A stretch of DNA of 40,819 nt from NCBI GenBank assembly GCA_023413895.1, contig JAEZOU010000026.1:1-40819 (forward strand), read 5' to 3'. Within the stretch, counting starts at the first letter, position 1, and the number at the start of each line of letters is the position of its first letter. The notes under the pieces are model-generated. The model worked only from the letters and a program-made list of their open reading frames with translations, did no database searches and was not told the DNA's origin. The position numbers and the translations under genes are program-made. Positions 17,679 through 25,455 of the stretch are shown here, one piece after another. The DNA is from Bacteroidota bacterium. Its GTDB lineage: Bacteria > Bacteroidota > Bacteroidia > Bacteroidales > WCHB1-69.

Positions 17679-18875
17679 TTACTTCGTTTTAAGTTCGTTG
17701 AATAATGCCAATCCCTTTACCGTCAATAAATACTTTTGACGAGGATGACGAGGAGATTGAGGATATAACAAGCGGATATATCCTTCGTGGGTGGCAGGAT
17801 TAAGATAGAGATTCAACACATTCTTTCTATCTTTAAGTCCAAGGCCGTCCATTATTTCCTTCACAGACAATTCTTTTTCACCAACCACAAGAATCAAATT
17901 CTGAATGTTTGGATTGTCAGTGTTTAACTTGTCCTGTACTTGTGGGGTACTTGTGGGGTGGTTGTGGGGTACTTGTCCTGCACTTGCCTCATCCTTCCAT
18001 TCTTCAGGCGGGTTTACCAACATATATCTGTTCTTCAGTTCATGGTTTTCGCCCATCAATAGATTGCGGAAGAAATTGTTCAAGAAACTATAATCCTGAT
18101 TGATACCCTTTGCTACATTTTTATAATTTGCCCTAACCAGTGCGTTACGGAAATACCAAGAATGTTGTTCAAACATATCGTTGTTACACTCAAAGCCTAT
18201 AGACTTCAAGTATTTTATGGCAAAAAGAGCGGTAGTTCGTGTATTGCCTTCTCTGAACGGATGACTTTGCCAAATACCTGATATAAATTTTGCTATGTGT
18301 TCTACCACTTCACTCATAGAAAGCCCTCTGTAATCGAACTGTTTTTCTTGCTCAATGTCATAATCCAAAGCCATTCGCAAGTCTTGCCATCTTCCATACA
18401 TGACGGTATCTCCCCGCAGTACCCATTCTTTCTTTGTGATGTCGTACGTACGCAGTTGGCCAGCATGTTTAAATACCCCTTCAAAGATAGCATGATGAAT
18501 GGACATTACACCAGCACCACTGAATGTAAACGAAGGCGAACCTATGAGTTTGGCAATATTACCGGAAACTCTATCTGCTTCAGACTTTTCTTCATCATCG
18601 GCATCATGTTGAGTCTTTGATATATAGTATTGCTTAATCTGTTCTCGAGCCTCGTCTATGGTTATTTCACCTTCGATGTGCTGACGAGCCGTCTGTTTCA
18701 GATACTCCGATACCTGCAAACCATCTACCGCTTGTAAACCAATGGCTACACGCCAAGCTTCAGCACGCTCACGTTTGTGTGGCTCGCTGGCTTTTATATA
18801 TTCGTCGAAATTAAGGTATAATTGTTCTTCGTTCATATTCATTACTGCAATTGGGTTATACTTCAATTTCTCCAC
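17679..18875 (-). CDS. Fic-domain protein with C-terminal winged helix
   Basis: The 398-residue protein carries the Fic motif HPFREGNTRT at 205-214, which provides the catalytic His and the Mg/ATP-binding loop for AMP or similar transfer. Upstream of it lies a helical region of about 100 residues that resembles VbhA-type antitoxin sequences (IEGEITIDEAREQ), but I do not find a clear inhibitory S/TxxxEG motif. A Pro/His/Thr-rich linker (about 300-316) leads to a winged-helix-like tail (LSVKEIMDGLGLKDRKN, then RQKYLLTVKGLALF). The start overlaps hsdS by 20 bases; ATGs at 18842 or 18836 would remove the overlap. The linker DNA is an 11-bp tandem repeat. The target is unknown; the likely role is a regulator or toxin tied to the restriction system. 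Confidence 0.9.
   Translation of the reverse strand: MEKLKYNPIAVMNMNEEQLYLNFDEYIKASEPHKRERAEAWRVAIGLQAVDGLQVSEYLKQTARQHIEGEITIDEAREQIKQYYISKTQHDADDEEKSEADRVSGNIAKLIGSPSFTFSGAGVMSIHHAIFEGVFKHAGQLRTYDITKKEWVLRGDTVMYGRWQDLRMALDYDIEQEKQFDYRGLSMSEVVEHIAKFISGIWQSHPFREGNTRTTALFAIKYLKSIGFECNNDMFEQHSWYFRNALVRANYKNVAKGINQDYSFLNNFFRNLLMGENHELKNRYMLVNPPEEWKDEASAGQVPHNHPTSTPQVQDKLNTDNPNIQNLILVVGEKELSVKEIMDGLGLKDRKNVLNLYLNPATHEGYIRLLYPQSPRHPRQKYLLTVKGLALFNELKTK
17937..17979 (-). repeat. 11-bp tandem repeat inside the Fic gene linker
   Basis: On the plus strand the unit TACTTGTGGGG occurs at 17937-17947 and 17948-17958, a variant TGGTTGTGGGG at 17959-17969, and a partial fourth unit TACTTGTCC at 17970-17978. 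Eleven is not a multiple of three, so each unit gained or lost changes the frame. Reading the codons by hand, loss of one unit leads to TGA and gain of one to TAA within about eight codons. The Fic domain stays whole and the winged helix is lost. Confidence 0.9.
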
Positions 18876-19983
18876 TCATTAACTTGGGAAGCAAGCGGTC
18901 ACGGGCTTCGGTGAGGAGGCGGATTTGAGATGAGAGATTTTTCAAAGCTTTTATTATTCGAAATAAGTTTTGACTAAAAGAAAGTGCAATGTCTTTTGCT
19001 GGTATTATAATATTCATTAATTTGAATTCCTTCCATCTTGTATAGGGCATGGTTGTGCCAACAGAAATGGAAGTAGCATGTTTTACACTACTGTCATCAA
19101 ACAATAGCATAAGAAGAAATTCTCGATATTCTTTTTCTTTTGAGTTAAGGACAAAGCATGTTGATCTTGTTAATCCTTTTGATTGTGCAAAACATACCTT
19201 ATGGAAATATGGACGCATTGCTCCAAAAAGAATATCATCTTCTTCAAATGAAACTAATGAACTTTCTGCTAATGATATATCAGCAGGCGTTAGATAAGTC
19301 AAAGAATGTTTGGGTAAACAATCAATAGGTAAATAGTTTTCATACTTATCTCTATTACTCTTATCTATTTTTTCGCCAGATTCATATGCGATATCATCAA
19401 GAATTCCTTTTTTCCACCTCTCAGGCACACCATCCACAATCTTGGTGTTTTCGTGACCTGGGAAACGGAGGTCAATGAACCATTCCTTATAGAGACGTTG
19501 TGCTGATTCTTCCAATAGCTTTATTTGCTTCTGATAGTTTTCTATCAAGGAGTCGTAACGGGAAAGAATGGTGGCAATACGGTGTTGGATTGTATTATCC
19601 GGAAGCGTGAAGTCTATGTCACTAATTAACCTAGGAGTAACATGAGGGATTGCTGCACCTTGTTGTACATTGTGTAAAAGTTTTTGTTTACTTTTTAATG
19701 CATAGTAAAGAAACTCATATGTTACATCATTTTTAGGTTCAATAAGAAAACCGTCAGTCACAAATATAGGTTCATTCCAAAATGAAACATACCCAGCAGA
19801 TGCACCACTTCTTGATATTACAATAGCTTTACCGACATGATTATATTTGTCAACAAAATAAGCCGGTTCTTTACCACCAAGAATAACAGGATATATGCCT
19901 ACTCGAGCTTCTTTTTTGGTTATATATTCTCCTTTCTTTATTACGAGGATTTCCTCAAATTTCACTTTCTTCCACTCACTCAT
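18856..19983 (-). CDS. hsdS: Type I restriction specificity subunit S
   Basis: HsdS sets the DNA sequence recognised by the complex. The 375-residue product has two target-recognition domains separated by conserved helices. TRD1 covers about 1-130 (MSEWKKVKFEEI, GASAGYVSFW, QQGAAIPHVTPRLI). The central conserved region is 132-185 (IQHRIATILSRYDSLIENYQ and ESAQRLYKEWFIDLRFPGH). TRD2 is about 190-335 (GTTMPYTRWKEFK), and the distal helix is 336-375 (LLTEARDRLLPKLMSGEI). Its ATG overlaps the DUF1016 stop by 4 bases (ATGA), and it overlaps the Fic start by 20 bases. The TRD2 row at 18961 has 14 of 60 G+C, against 28 of 60 in the central-region row at 19441, as expected if TRDs are exchanged between strains. 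No second hsdS or integrase is adjacent. Confidence 0.95.
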   Translation of the reverse strand: MSEWKKVKFEEILVIKKGEYITKKEARVGIYPVILGGKEPAYFVDKYNHVGKAIVISRSGASAGYVSFWNEPIFVTDGFLIEPKNDVTYEFLYYALKSKQKLLHNVQQGAAIPHVTPRLISDIDFTLPDNTIQHRIATILSRYDSLIENYQKQIKLLEESAQRLYKEWFIDLRFPGHENTKIVDGVPERWKKGILDDIAYESGEKIDKSNRDKYENYLPIDCLPKHSLTYLTPADISLAESSLVSFEEDDILFGAMRPYFHKVCFAQSKGLTRSTCFVLNSKEKEYREFLLMLLFDDSSVKHATSISVGTTMPYTRWKEFKLMNIIIPAKDIALSFSQNLFRIIKALKNLSSQIRLLTEARDRLLPKLMSGEIEV

Positions 19984-21056
19984 ATCTCATCCTCCTCATT
20001 ATAATTATCATAACGAAGTTTTGCCGCTTCTAAAGATTTTTGAATCTGGCGTTGTAATACTTCACGAGAAGGTAACTCTGTTAAATATTGAGCAACTTTG
20101 ATACCTGACTTGTCAAGCTGTAGCAATTCTATCTGTTCTTCACTACCTTCGGTGCATAACAAAAGACCGAGAGGAGTTTCTTCTCCCGCTTCCATTTCGT
20201 TAGCCTCCAACCAACGGAGATACAGTTCCATCTGTCCTTTGTACTGTGCTTTAAATCGGCCTAATTTCAGGTCTATAGCTATCAAACGGCGCAAACGACG
20301 ATGGTAAAACAAGAGGTCAAGATAGAAATCTTCACCATCAATAATCATTCGTTTCTGACGTGCCACAAAACTAAACCCATTGCCCAATTCTATAATGAAT
20401 TGTTCCAAATGGGCAACTAAACTATCCTCCAAACTTTTTTCGCTGTACATGCCTTTCAGACCTGTAAACTCCAAGAAATAGGGGCTCTTAAAGACTAAAT
20501 CGGGTGAAAGGATATTTTCGTCTCGCAACTGCACCAGTTCTTTTTTAATGAGTTCATCAGGCTTGCTGCTTACAGCTGTTCGCTCGTAAAGCATACCATC
20601 AATTTTCGACTGCAATGTCCTCTTGCTCCACTGTTCAGATGCCGCCATGGTCAGATAAAACTCACGCTGTAGTTCGTCTTTCAGCGTCATAACTATCAGG
20701 AAATGTGACCAGGACAATTTTGACACCAGTGGTGACAGAATTTGAAAATTGGGAAATGTCTGTGCAAATTGCATCATTCTACGAATAGTACGTTCCTCAA
20801 AGCCTTTCTTTCCGTACTCTTCTTGTAATTGTCGCGCAATCTGCGATACAATTTGCTTGCCATATTCGGCACGCTGGTTACCCAGCACTTCGCTGTTGAT
20901 GCGCTCTCCAATATGCCAATACATCATTGTCAAAGCATAGTTTGCAGTAGCAGCTACATGGCCACGCGCCTGCTCAATGATCTGACGCAAATCATGTATC
21001 AGTGATTGCGTATGCAATGCTGTTATAGCTTGTTCTTTGTTATCTGTACCATTCAT
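19980..21056 (-). CDS. DUF1016 (YhcG-like) nuclease between hsdM and hsdS
   Basis: I choose the ATG at 21056, which overlaps the hsdM stop by 4 bases (ATGA); an upstream ATG at 21071 is in frame. The protein is about 358 residues. The DUF1016 N-terminal part has MMYWHIGERIN and RTIRRMMQFAQTFPN; in the middle is LSWSHFLIVMTLKD; the C-terminal nuclease core has FVARQKRMII, FYLDLLFYHRRL and LIAIDLKLGRFK. By numbering from the longer form the catalytic residues would be D252 and D267-x-K269, with Asp in the usual Glu position. It differs clearly from the DUF1016 at 1-1047, where the motif is E-x-K. Its stop overlaps hsdS by 4 bases, so it is embedded in the core of the type I operon. The family is secure; its role in restriction is inferred. 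Confidence 0.92.
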   Translation of the reverse strand: MNGTDNKEQAITALHTQSLIHDLRQIIEQARGHVAATANYALTMMYWHIGERINSEVLGNQRAEYGKQIVSQIARQLQEEYGKKGFEERTIRRMMQFAQTFPNFQILSPLVSKLSWSHFLIVMTLKDELQREFYLTMAASEQWSKRTLQSKIDGMLYERTAVSSKPDELIKKELVQLRDENILSPDLVFKSPYFLEFTGLKGMYSEKSLEDSLVAHLEQFIIELGNGFSFVARQKRMIIDGEDFYLDLLFYHRRLRRLIAIDLKLGRFKAQYKGQMELYLRWLEANEMEAGEETPLGLLLCTEGSEEQIELLQLDKSGIKVAQYLTELPSREVLQRQIQKSLEAAKLRYDNYNEEDEI

Positions 21057-22858
21057 TTCAATTCCTCCCAACTTTTCAAAATCTCACTCATCAAGACATT
21101 GGCTTCATCGTTCAAACGCTTCAGTTCTGCATGTATTTCCGTCATGCGTTCGTGGAAGTTCACACCATCGTCTTCCGCTTCAGCCACACCTACGTATGCT
21201 CCCGGAGTAAGCGAATAGTTCTTTTCCTCTATCTCTTGGATGGTGGCAATTTTACAAAGGCCAAGTACATCCTTGTATTCTCCTTCACCAAACTTTTCGG
21301 TGAGCCATTCGTATTGCCGAGCTGTTTCCAGCTTGTCTTCCAATGCATCTTGAATGGCTTTCATTTCTGCCTCGATGCGTTTCTTGTCCTTGCGGGCAGC
21401 ATTGGCAATGGCTTCCTTGGCTTCGGCTTTCTGCTTGTCGAGAGCTGCTTGTGCAGACTCTACGGTAATGTCGCCAAGTTCCTTTCTATAGTCTGCCAAT
21501 AATACTTGGTATTTATCTGTTTCCCCACGATAGAGGTGAACAATGGCTTGCAAATTGCGCAACTGCCATTCCGTCCATTCGTTGAGGGTACGGTCTACTA
21601 CCGTATAGTAATTTCTTGCATCGATAAAGAGCACCTTATCCCGATTTTCAGCACGCTTTGCCTTATCGAAGAACCACAACGAACAAGGGAGTGAAAGCGT
21701 ATAGAAGAAGTTATTGCCTACACTTACCATGACATCCACATCACCAGTGCGTACCAATTTCTCACGAATGTCACGGTCTTTGTTAGCACTATCGGTGGCC
21801 GAACTTGCCATGACAAAACCGGCACGGCCATGGTCATTCAGATATGCATGGAAATAGCTAATCCATAAATAATTGGCATTACCAATCTCCTTGCTCTTGG
21901 CATTTACGCCCGGTAATCCAAAAGGCAGACGACCTGCAGCCCAAGCTGATTCGGATTTTACTTTGTCTACATTGAACGGAGGATTAGCCATTACATAGTC
22001 GCACTTGCCTTCCAAATTATAGGCATCATGATAGAATGAATTGGCTTCGTCTCCCGAAACAATCTTACCATTCAATCCATGTACAGCCATATTCATCAAA
22101 CAAAGTTGCGCGTTGTATTCCACTTTCTCCTGACCATAGAAAGTCATTTGTGTATTGGCATTGAGACCGGCTTGATTCACAAAATCACCAGTCTGTACAA
22201 ACATACCACCCGAACCGCAAGCGGGATCGAGCATGATGCCCGATGTAGGTTCCAATACATTGACCAACATCTTTACCAACGATTTTGGGGTAAAGAATAC
22301 GCCATCATCACTGGCTACTGCCTTGGCAAACTTGGACAAGAAATATTCATAGATACGACCAATCACATCACCACCCACTTCATCAATGGTCTGGTTGTTG
22401 AAGATACGAAGCAAATCGGCCAACAAATCATCAGCAAACATGGTGTAGCTCTTGGGAAGAACACCTGTAAGTTGTTCGCTTTGTTCTTCCACCAACTGCA
22501 TGGCATAATTAACCGCTTCACCCAAAGAATTGATGTCTTGTCCATCCTTGGTTTTCAGGCCTGCATCCGCAATATTTGCCGGAAGATTTACCAAATAATC
22601 GTATTGTGCTTCACGAGGAAGGTACAAGGCACTTTTAGCTGCAAAATCACTTGCTTCTACTGGCATCACTCTGCCACCACGGGAAGGACGGCTTTGCAAG
22701 ATTTCGGCTTCCACCATCTTGAAGCGACTATAAGCATAGCGCAAAAATAGCAAGGCAAGCACCGGCATACAGTATTGACTGCTGGTGAGCTTACTTCCTT
22801 GTCGGAGCAAATCGGCCGATTCCCATAATTCGGCTTCGAGTTTCTTTATATTGGTCAT
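21053..22858 (-). CDS. hsdM: Type I restriction-modification methyltransferase subunit M
   Basis: The start is placed at the ATG at 22858 (601 residues, MTNIKKLEAELWESADLLRQ), the normal N-terminus of the family. The longer frame to 22906 would overlap the DUF2971 gene and adds 16 unlike residues. The helical N-domain runs to about 180, then FFTPKSLVKML, the SAM motif DPACGSGG at 211-218 and NPPF at 292-295. A coiled-coil stretch of Lys/Glu/Ala follows near 480-530, then the C-terminal IEEKNYSLTPGAYVG that meets HsdS. It methylates adenine within the HsdS target. Composition is high for the window (32 of 60 G+C in the row at 21361). It follows DUF2971 by 7 bases and overlaps the DUF1016 gene by 4. 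Confidence 0.96.
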   Translation of the reverse strand: MTNIKKLEAELWESADLLRQGSKLTSSQYCMPVLALLFLRYAYSRFKMVEAEILQSRPSRGGRVMPVEASDFAAKSALYLPREAQYDYLVNLPANIADAGLKTKDGQDINSLGEAVNYAMQLVEEQSEQLTGVLPKSYTMFADDLLADLLRIFNNQTIDEVGGDVIGRIYEYFLSKFAKAVASDDGVFFTPKSLVKMLVNVLEPTSGIMLDPACGSGGMFVQTGDFVNQAGLNANTQMTFYGQEKVEYNAQLCLMNMAVHGLNGKIVSGDEANSFYHDAYNLEGKCDYVMANPPFNVDKVKSESAWAAGRLPFGLPGVNAKSKEIGNANYLWISYFHAYLNDHGRAGFVMASSATDSANKDRDIREKLVRTGDVDVMVSVGNNFFYTLSLPCSLWFFDKAKRAENRDKVLFIDARNYYTVVDRTLNEWTEWQLRNLQAIVHLYRGETDKYQVLLADYRKELGDITVESAQAALDKQKAEAKEAIANAARKDKKRIEAEMKAIQDALEDKLETARQYEWLTEKFGEGEYKDVLGLCKIATIQEIEEKNYSLTPGAYVGVAEAEDDGVNFHERMTEIHAELKRLNDEANVLMSEILKSWEELK

Positions 22859-22865
22859 ATTCTTT

Positions 22866-23630
22866 TCAAATGATTTGTTCAGTTTGTAACTTAAAAGCAT
22901 TAGCATTTGCTTTCATTTGGTATATCTTGATGTTTGGATTCAGGTTCTTGGCTGCTTCTATAATTTCATTTCGCATTTCATCATCTATGTTCACACCCAA
23001 ATAAACAGAATCATAACATTCACCTCCTAGTTCAGGGACGAATCTAATTTCCTTGTAATCAATTATTTCTTTATTCTTTAATTCAGATGGTACATAGCAT
23101 GGAGTCATTCCAGAAGGATTTACAATAACCAAACGTACTTCCTGTTCATGTTCCCAGGCCTTTGCTTTGGTTGACAACTGATAACTCCACAAATCTTCTT
23201 TTCTTTTAAAGAAGTCTGGCTTCTCAATAATGTCTCGGTATCTTACTTCAAACTTTAAATAACCTAATATTATTAAGCCCCAAATACTAGAAAGGTATTT
23301 ATCTGCTTTCTCCATATCAATGCCGATGCAGACACCTTTATGGGAATTATAATAGCTCCACATTAACAAGGAATCATAGTTTTTAGAAAGACTACACAAC
23401 CATGTCTCATCTCTATTTTGTTCAAATTGATTGGATTCTAAATCCATGATAGCTTCCTTACCCCAGACTCGTGCTCTTTCAGAAGGTACTTGCGAGAAAT
23501 CAATCAAACTAGGATGGCAATCAAACGGGTCGTTCAATTTGGTTGCATTAGTAAATTGGATATTGCTATTACGCAACATAGCCAATCCACCTTGTGCATC
23601 TAAATATTTGTATAGTTTGATTGATTTCAT
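22866..23630 (-). CDS. DUF2971 family protein
   Basis: The 254-residue protein matches DUF2971 in three places: KLNDPFDC at 31-38, LMWSYYNSHKGVCIG at 89-103 and KAWEHEQEVRLV at 157-168. The conserved Asp, His/Lys and Glu-x-Glu pattern suggests an enzyme, but I know of no settled activity for the family. It has no signal peptide or membrane segment. It is the second gene of the operon, 18 bases after the XRE gene and 7 before hsdM. It is very AT-rich (14 of 60 G+C in the row at 23041) compared with hsdM. This points to it being a cargo gene with a different origin from the methylase. A defence role is inferred from its place only. Confidence 0.83.
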   Translation of the reverse strand: MKSIKLYKYLDAQGGLAMLRNSNIQFTNATKLNDPFDCHPSLIDFSQVPSERARVWGKEAIMDLESNQFEQNRDETWLCSLSKNYDSLLMWSYYNSHKGVCIGIDMEKADKYLSSIWGLIILGYLKFEVRYRDIIEKPDFFKRKEDLWSYQLSTKAKAWEHEQEVRLVIVNPSGMTPCYVPSELKNKEIIDYKEIRFVPELGGECYDSVYLGVNIDDEMRNEIIEAAKNLNPNIKIYQMKANANAFKLQTEQII

Positions 23631-23648
23631 TTGAATAACATTAATATT

Positions 23649-23888
23649 CTATTGAGAAAATCCAGATTCTAACGATTTTGTGGGTGTAATCAGTAATCTT
23701 ACATCAACATCCAACCATTTAGCAATTTCTTGTAGTTGTGCAATAGAGGGTTGAGATTTATTAGAACACCACCTTGAGATCGTGTTCTCTAATTTCCCCA
23801 TCTGCTCAGCTAACCATCTATTGGTTTTCTGTTTTTCAACAAGTGTAACTTTGGTTTTATTCATCACTATTTGTTGATTATTCGACAT
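23649..23888 (-). CDS. XRE-family HTH regulator, first gene of the type I operon
   Basis: A 79-residue protein made mostly of one helix-turn-helix domain (about 15-66): KQKTNRWLAEQMGKLENTI, SRWCSNKSQPSIAQLQEIAK and WLDVDVRLLI. The start could be the ATG at 23888 or the one at 23864 (MNKTKVTLVEK); I keep the first because short leaders ending in QQIV followed by MN are familiar in this group. It is likely to bind its own promoter region (23889-24060) and set operon expression, much as controller proteins do. It precedes DUF2971 by 18 bases. Small regulators of this type are common at the head of Bacteroidetes restriction operons. Family firm, regulation inferred. Confidence 0.9.
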   Translation of the reverse strand: MSNNQQIVMNKTKVTLVEKQKTNRWLAEQMGKLENTISRWCSNKSQPSIAQLQEIAKWLDVDVRLLITPTKSLESGFSQ

Positions 23889-24001
23889 CTTAATTCAAAG
23901 AATACTCATTAAATTATGAACAAAGTTACGGGGATTTCTATTTTTTAATCTCCATACCATCTTCTTAATTCCGTTAGGTAATATTCAAAAAAATGAATTT
24001 G

Positions 24002-24009
24002 CAAAGATA
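24002..24009 (-). promoter_or_regulatory. Candidate -7 element for the XRE/type I operon
   Basis: On the minus strand this reads TATCTTTG, a full match to the Bacteroidetes -7 consensus TAnnTTTG. It would give a leader of roughly 105 bases before the XRE start. No TTTG lies at the expected -33 distance, so support is partial. Confidence 0.35.
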
Positions 24010-24040
24010 GTAATTTATTTTGATATATCTTTGATTTTTT

Positions 24041-24076
24041 GTTTTAGTTGCAAATATTTCTGTTTTAGTTTGAAAT
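24041..24076. repeat. Direct repeat with 21-bp period in the divergent promoter region
   Basis: GTTTTAGTTGCAAAT (24041-24055) is repeated as GTTTTAGTTTGAAAT (24062-24076), 13 of 15 positions identical and exactly 21 bases apart, two helical turns. It lies in the 313-base gap between the XRE-led operon and the hydrolase gene, and its second copy contains the candidate -33 TTTG of the hydrolase. It may be an operator, perhaps for the XRE protein. The rest of the gap is AT-rich without a gene. Confidence 0.5.
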
Positions 24077-24104
24077 AATTAGCAGTGATCTGTGTGTAGT
24101 TTTG
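24069..24104 (+). promoter_or_regulatory. Candidate Bacteroidetes promoter of the hydrolase gene
   Basis: TAGTTTTG at 24097-24104 fits TAnnTTTG, with TTTG at 24069-24072 as -33. The 24-base spacer is somewhat longer than usual. A second -7-like TATCTTTG lies at 24026-24033. The hydrolase ATG follows at 24202. Confidence 0.42.
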
Positions 24105-24201
24105 TACACCAAAACAAATAGTTTCAAAAATCTTTACGAGAGTACAAACTTTTCCTATTTCATATTGTTTATCATACATCAAACATTAAAAATCAAACAT
24201 T

Positions 24202-25272
24202 ATGAACAAAAAAGTTTTACTTCTCTGTTTAGCCATTACTTTAGGCAGCAGTATTCAATCTTTTGCCTGTACGGGCATCTCTCTTACCGCAAAAGATGGT
24301 AGTTATATCCAAGCGCGAACCATCGAAGGTGCACAAATAGCGCTTCCTGGTGAATATGTTATTATCCCTCGTGGAGAAGTGTTAACCTCCTTTACCCCTG
24401 AAGACGCCAACGGCATGAGTTACAAAGCCAAATATGGTGTTGTGGGGCTTTCTGTTGTCCGTAAGGAGTTTATTGCAGAAGGAATTAACGAAGCAGGTCT
24501 CTCTACAGGGCTCTTCTTCTTTCCTCGATATGGAAGCTATGTTCCCTACGAAAGAGGTGAAAAGCATTACACCGTTGGCGATTTACAACTTAACCAATGG
24601 ATGTTGACGCAATTTGCCACCGTTGATGAGGTGATGGCAGCTATCAACAATATCCGAATTGTTGGCTTAGATCGTGGCTCGGTAGTGCATTGGCGTATTG
24701 GCGATGCTAGCGGACGACAAGTGGTTATGGAGATTGTTGATGGTATTGTGCACTTTTATGAGAATAAGGTGGGTGTAATTACCAATGCGCCAGGATTTGA
24801 GTGGCACCTCACCAACTTGAACAACTATGTGAACCTTTTCCCGGGCAGTGCGCCCAAACAAAATCTGGGGCGTTACACTTTGCAGCCGCTCGGTGGAAAT
24901 AGCGGATTTTTAGGCTTGCCCGGAGACGCAACTCCTCCTTCACGTTTTGTTCGCGCCGCTTTCTATCGTGCAACAGCACCGCAACTAGCTACGGGATATG
25001 AAACCGTGATGCAATGCTTTCATATTCTGAACAATTTCGACATTCCAATTGGTACAGAACATGCTGCTGGTGAAGGTCCCGACATCCCTAGTGCCACCCA
25101 ATGGACCTCGGCTATCGACTTGACGAATCGAAAAGTATATTTTAAAACGGCATATAATGACAATATTCGTTGTATCGACTTGGCAACTATCGATTTTTCA
25201 AAAGTAAAATATCAGTCGCATCCGTTGGATAAAACCAATGTGCAACCCGTAGAATATATCAAAGTTAAATAA
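24202..25272 (+). CDS. Secreted linear amide C-N hydrolase, choloylglycine hydrolase family
   Basis: The 356-residue protein is an Ntn hydrolase of the bile-salt hydrolase/penicillin V acylase family. A signal peptide (1-22, ending SFA) is followed directly by Cys23, so signal cleavage would expose the catalytic N-terminal cysteine. Other conserved positions are R39 and E42 in ARTIE, N195 in TNAPGFEWHLTN, and R248 in GLPGDATPPSRFVRAAF. Bile-salt hydrolases usually have Asp where E42 is, which leans toward an acylase or other amide substrate over bile salts. It would act in the periplasm or outside. The gene is monocistronic: own promoter candidate upstream and a strong terminator 53 bases downstream. 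Family firm; substrate uncertain. Confidence 0.9.
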   Translation: MNKKVLLLCLAITLGSSIQSFACTGISLTAKDGSYIQARTIEGAQIALPGEYVIIPRGEVLTSFTPEDANGMSYKAKYGVVGLSVVRKEFIAEGINEAGLSTGLFFFPRYGSYVPYERGEKHYTVGDLQLNQWMLTQFATVDEVMAAINNIRIVGLDRGSVVHWRIGDASGRQVVMEIVDGIVHFYENKVGVITNAPGFEWHLTNLNNYVNLFPGSAPKQNLGRYTLQPLGGNSGFLGLPGDATPPSRFVRAAFYRATAPQLATGYETVMQCFHILNNFDIPIGTEHAAGEGPDIPSATQWTSAIDLTNRKVYFKTAYNDNIRCIDLATIDFSKVKYQSHPLDKTNVQPVEYIKVK

Positions 25273-25324
25273 TCATTGCTCTTAAACTTAAATTTCGCTT
25301 TGGAGTGTTATACTCCAACCTTAG

Positions 25325-25355
25325 CTGAGTTTCTTACAAGAAGCTCAGTTTTTTT
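25325..25355 (+). terminator. Rho-independent terminator of the hydrolase gene
   Basis: CTGAGTTTCTT (25325-25335) pairs with AAGAAGCTCAG (25338-25348), with one G-T pair and a tiny loop, and is followed by seven T (25349-25355). It lies 53 bases after the hydrolase stop. Confidence 0.85.
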
Positions 25356-25455
25356 GTGCCTTTTGCGGTTTGCTAATAGGTAGTTTCGGAGTGGCTGGGA
25401 TTGAGATGGGGCGGAAGAAGGAATGTAGGTTTTGACATTAAAATTGCGCAATGTT

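Noticed and set aside
7652..23956. Direct repeat AATCTCCATA at 7652-7661 and 23947-23956, each upstream of a restriction operon, which could be an insertion duplication
   Set aside because: A 10-mer is expected to recur by chance in 40 kb of AT-rich DNA, and there is no integrase or longer identity around it.
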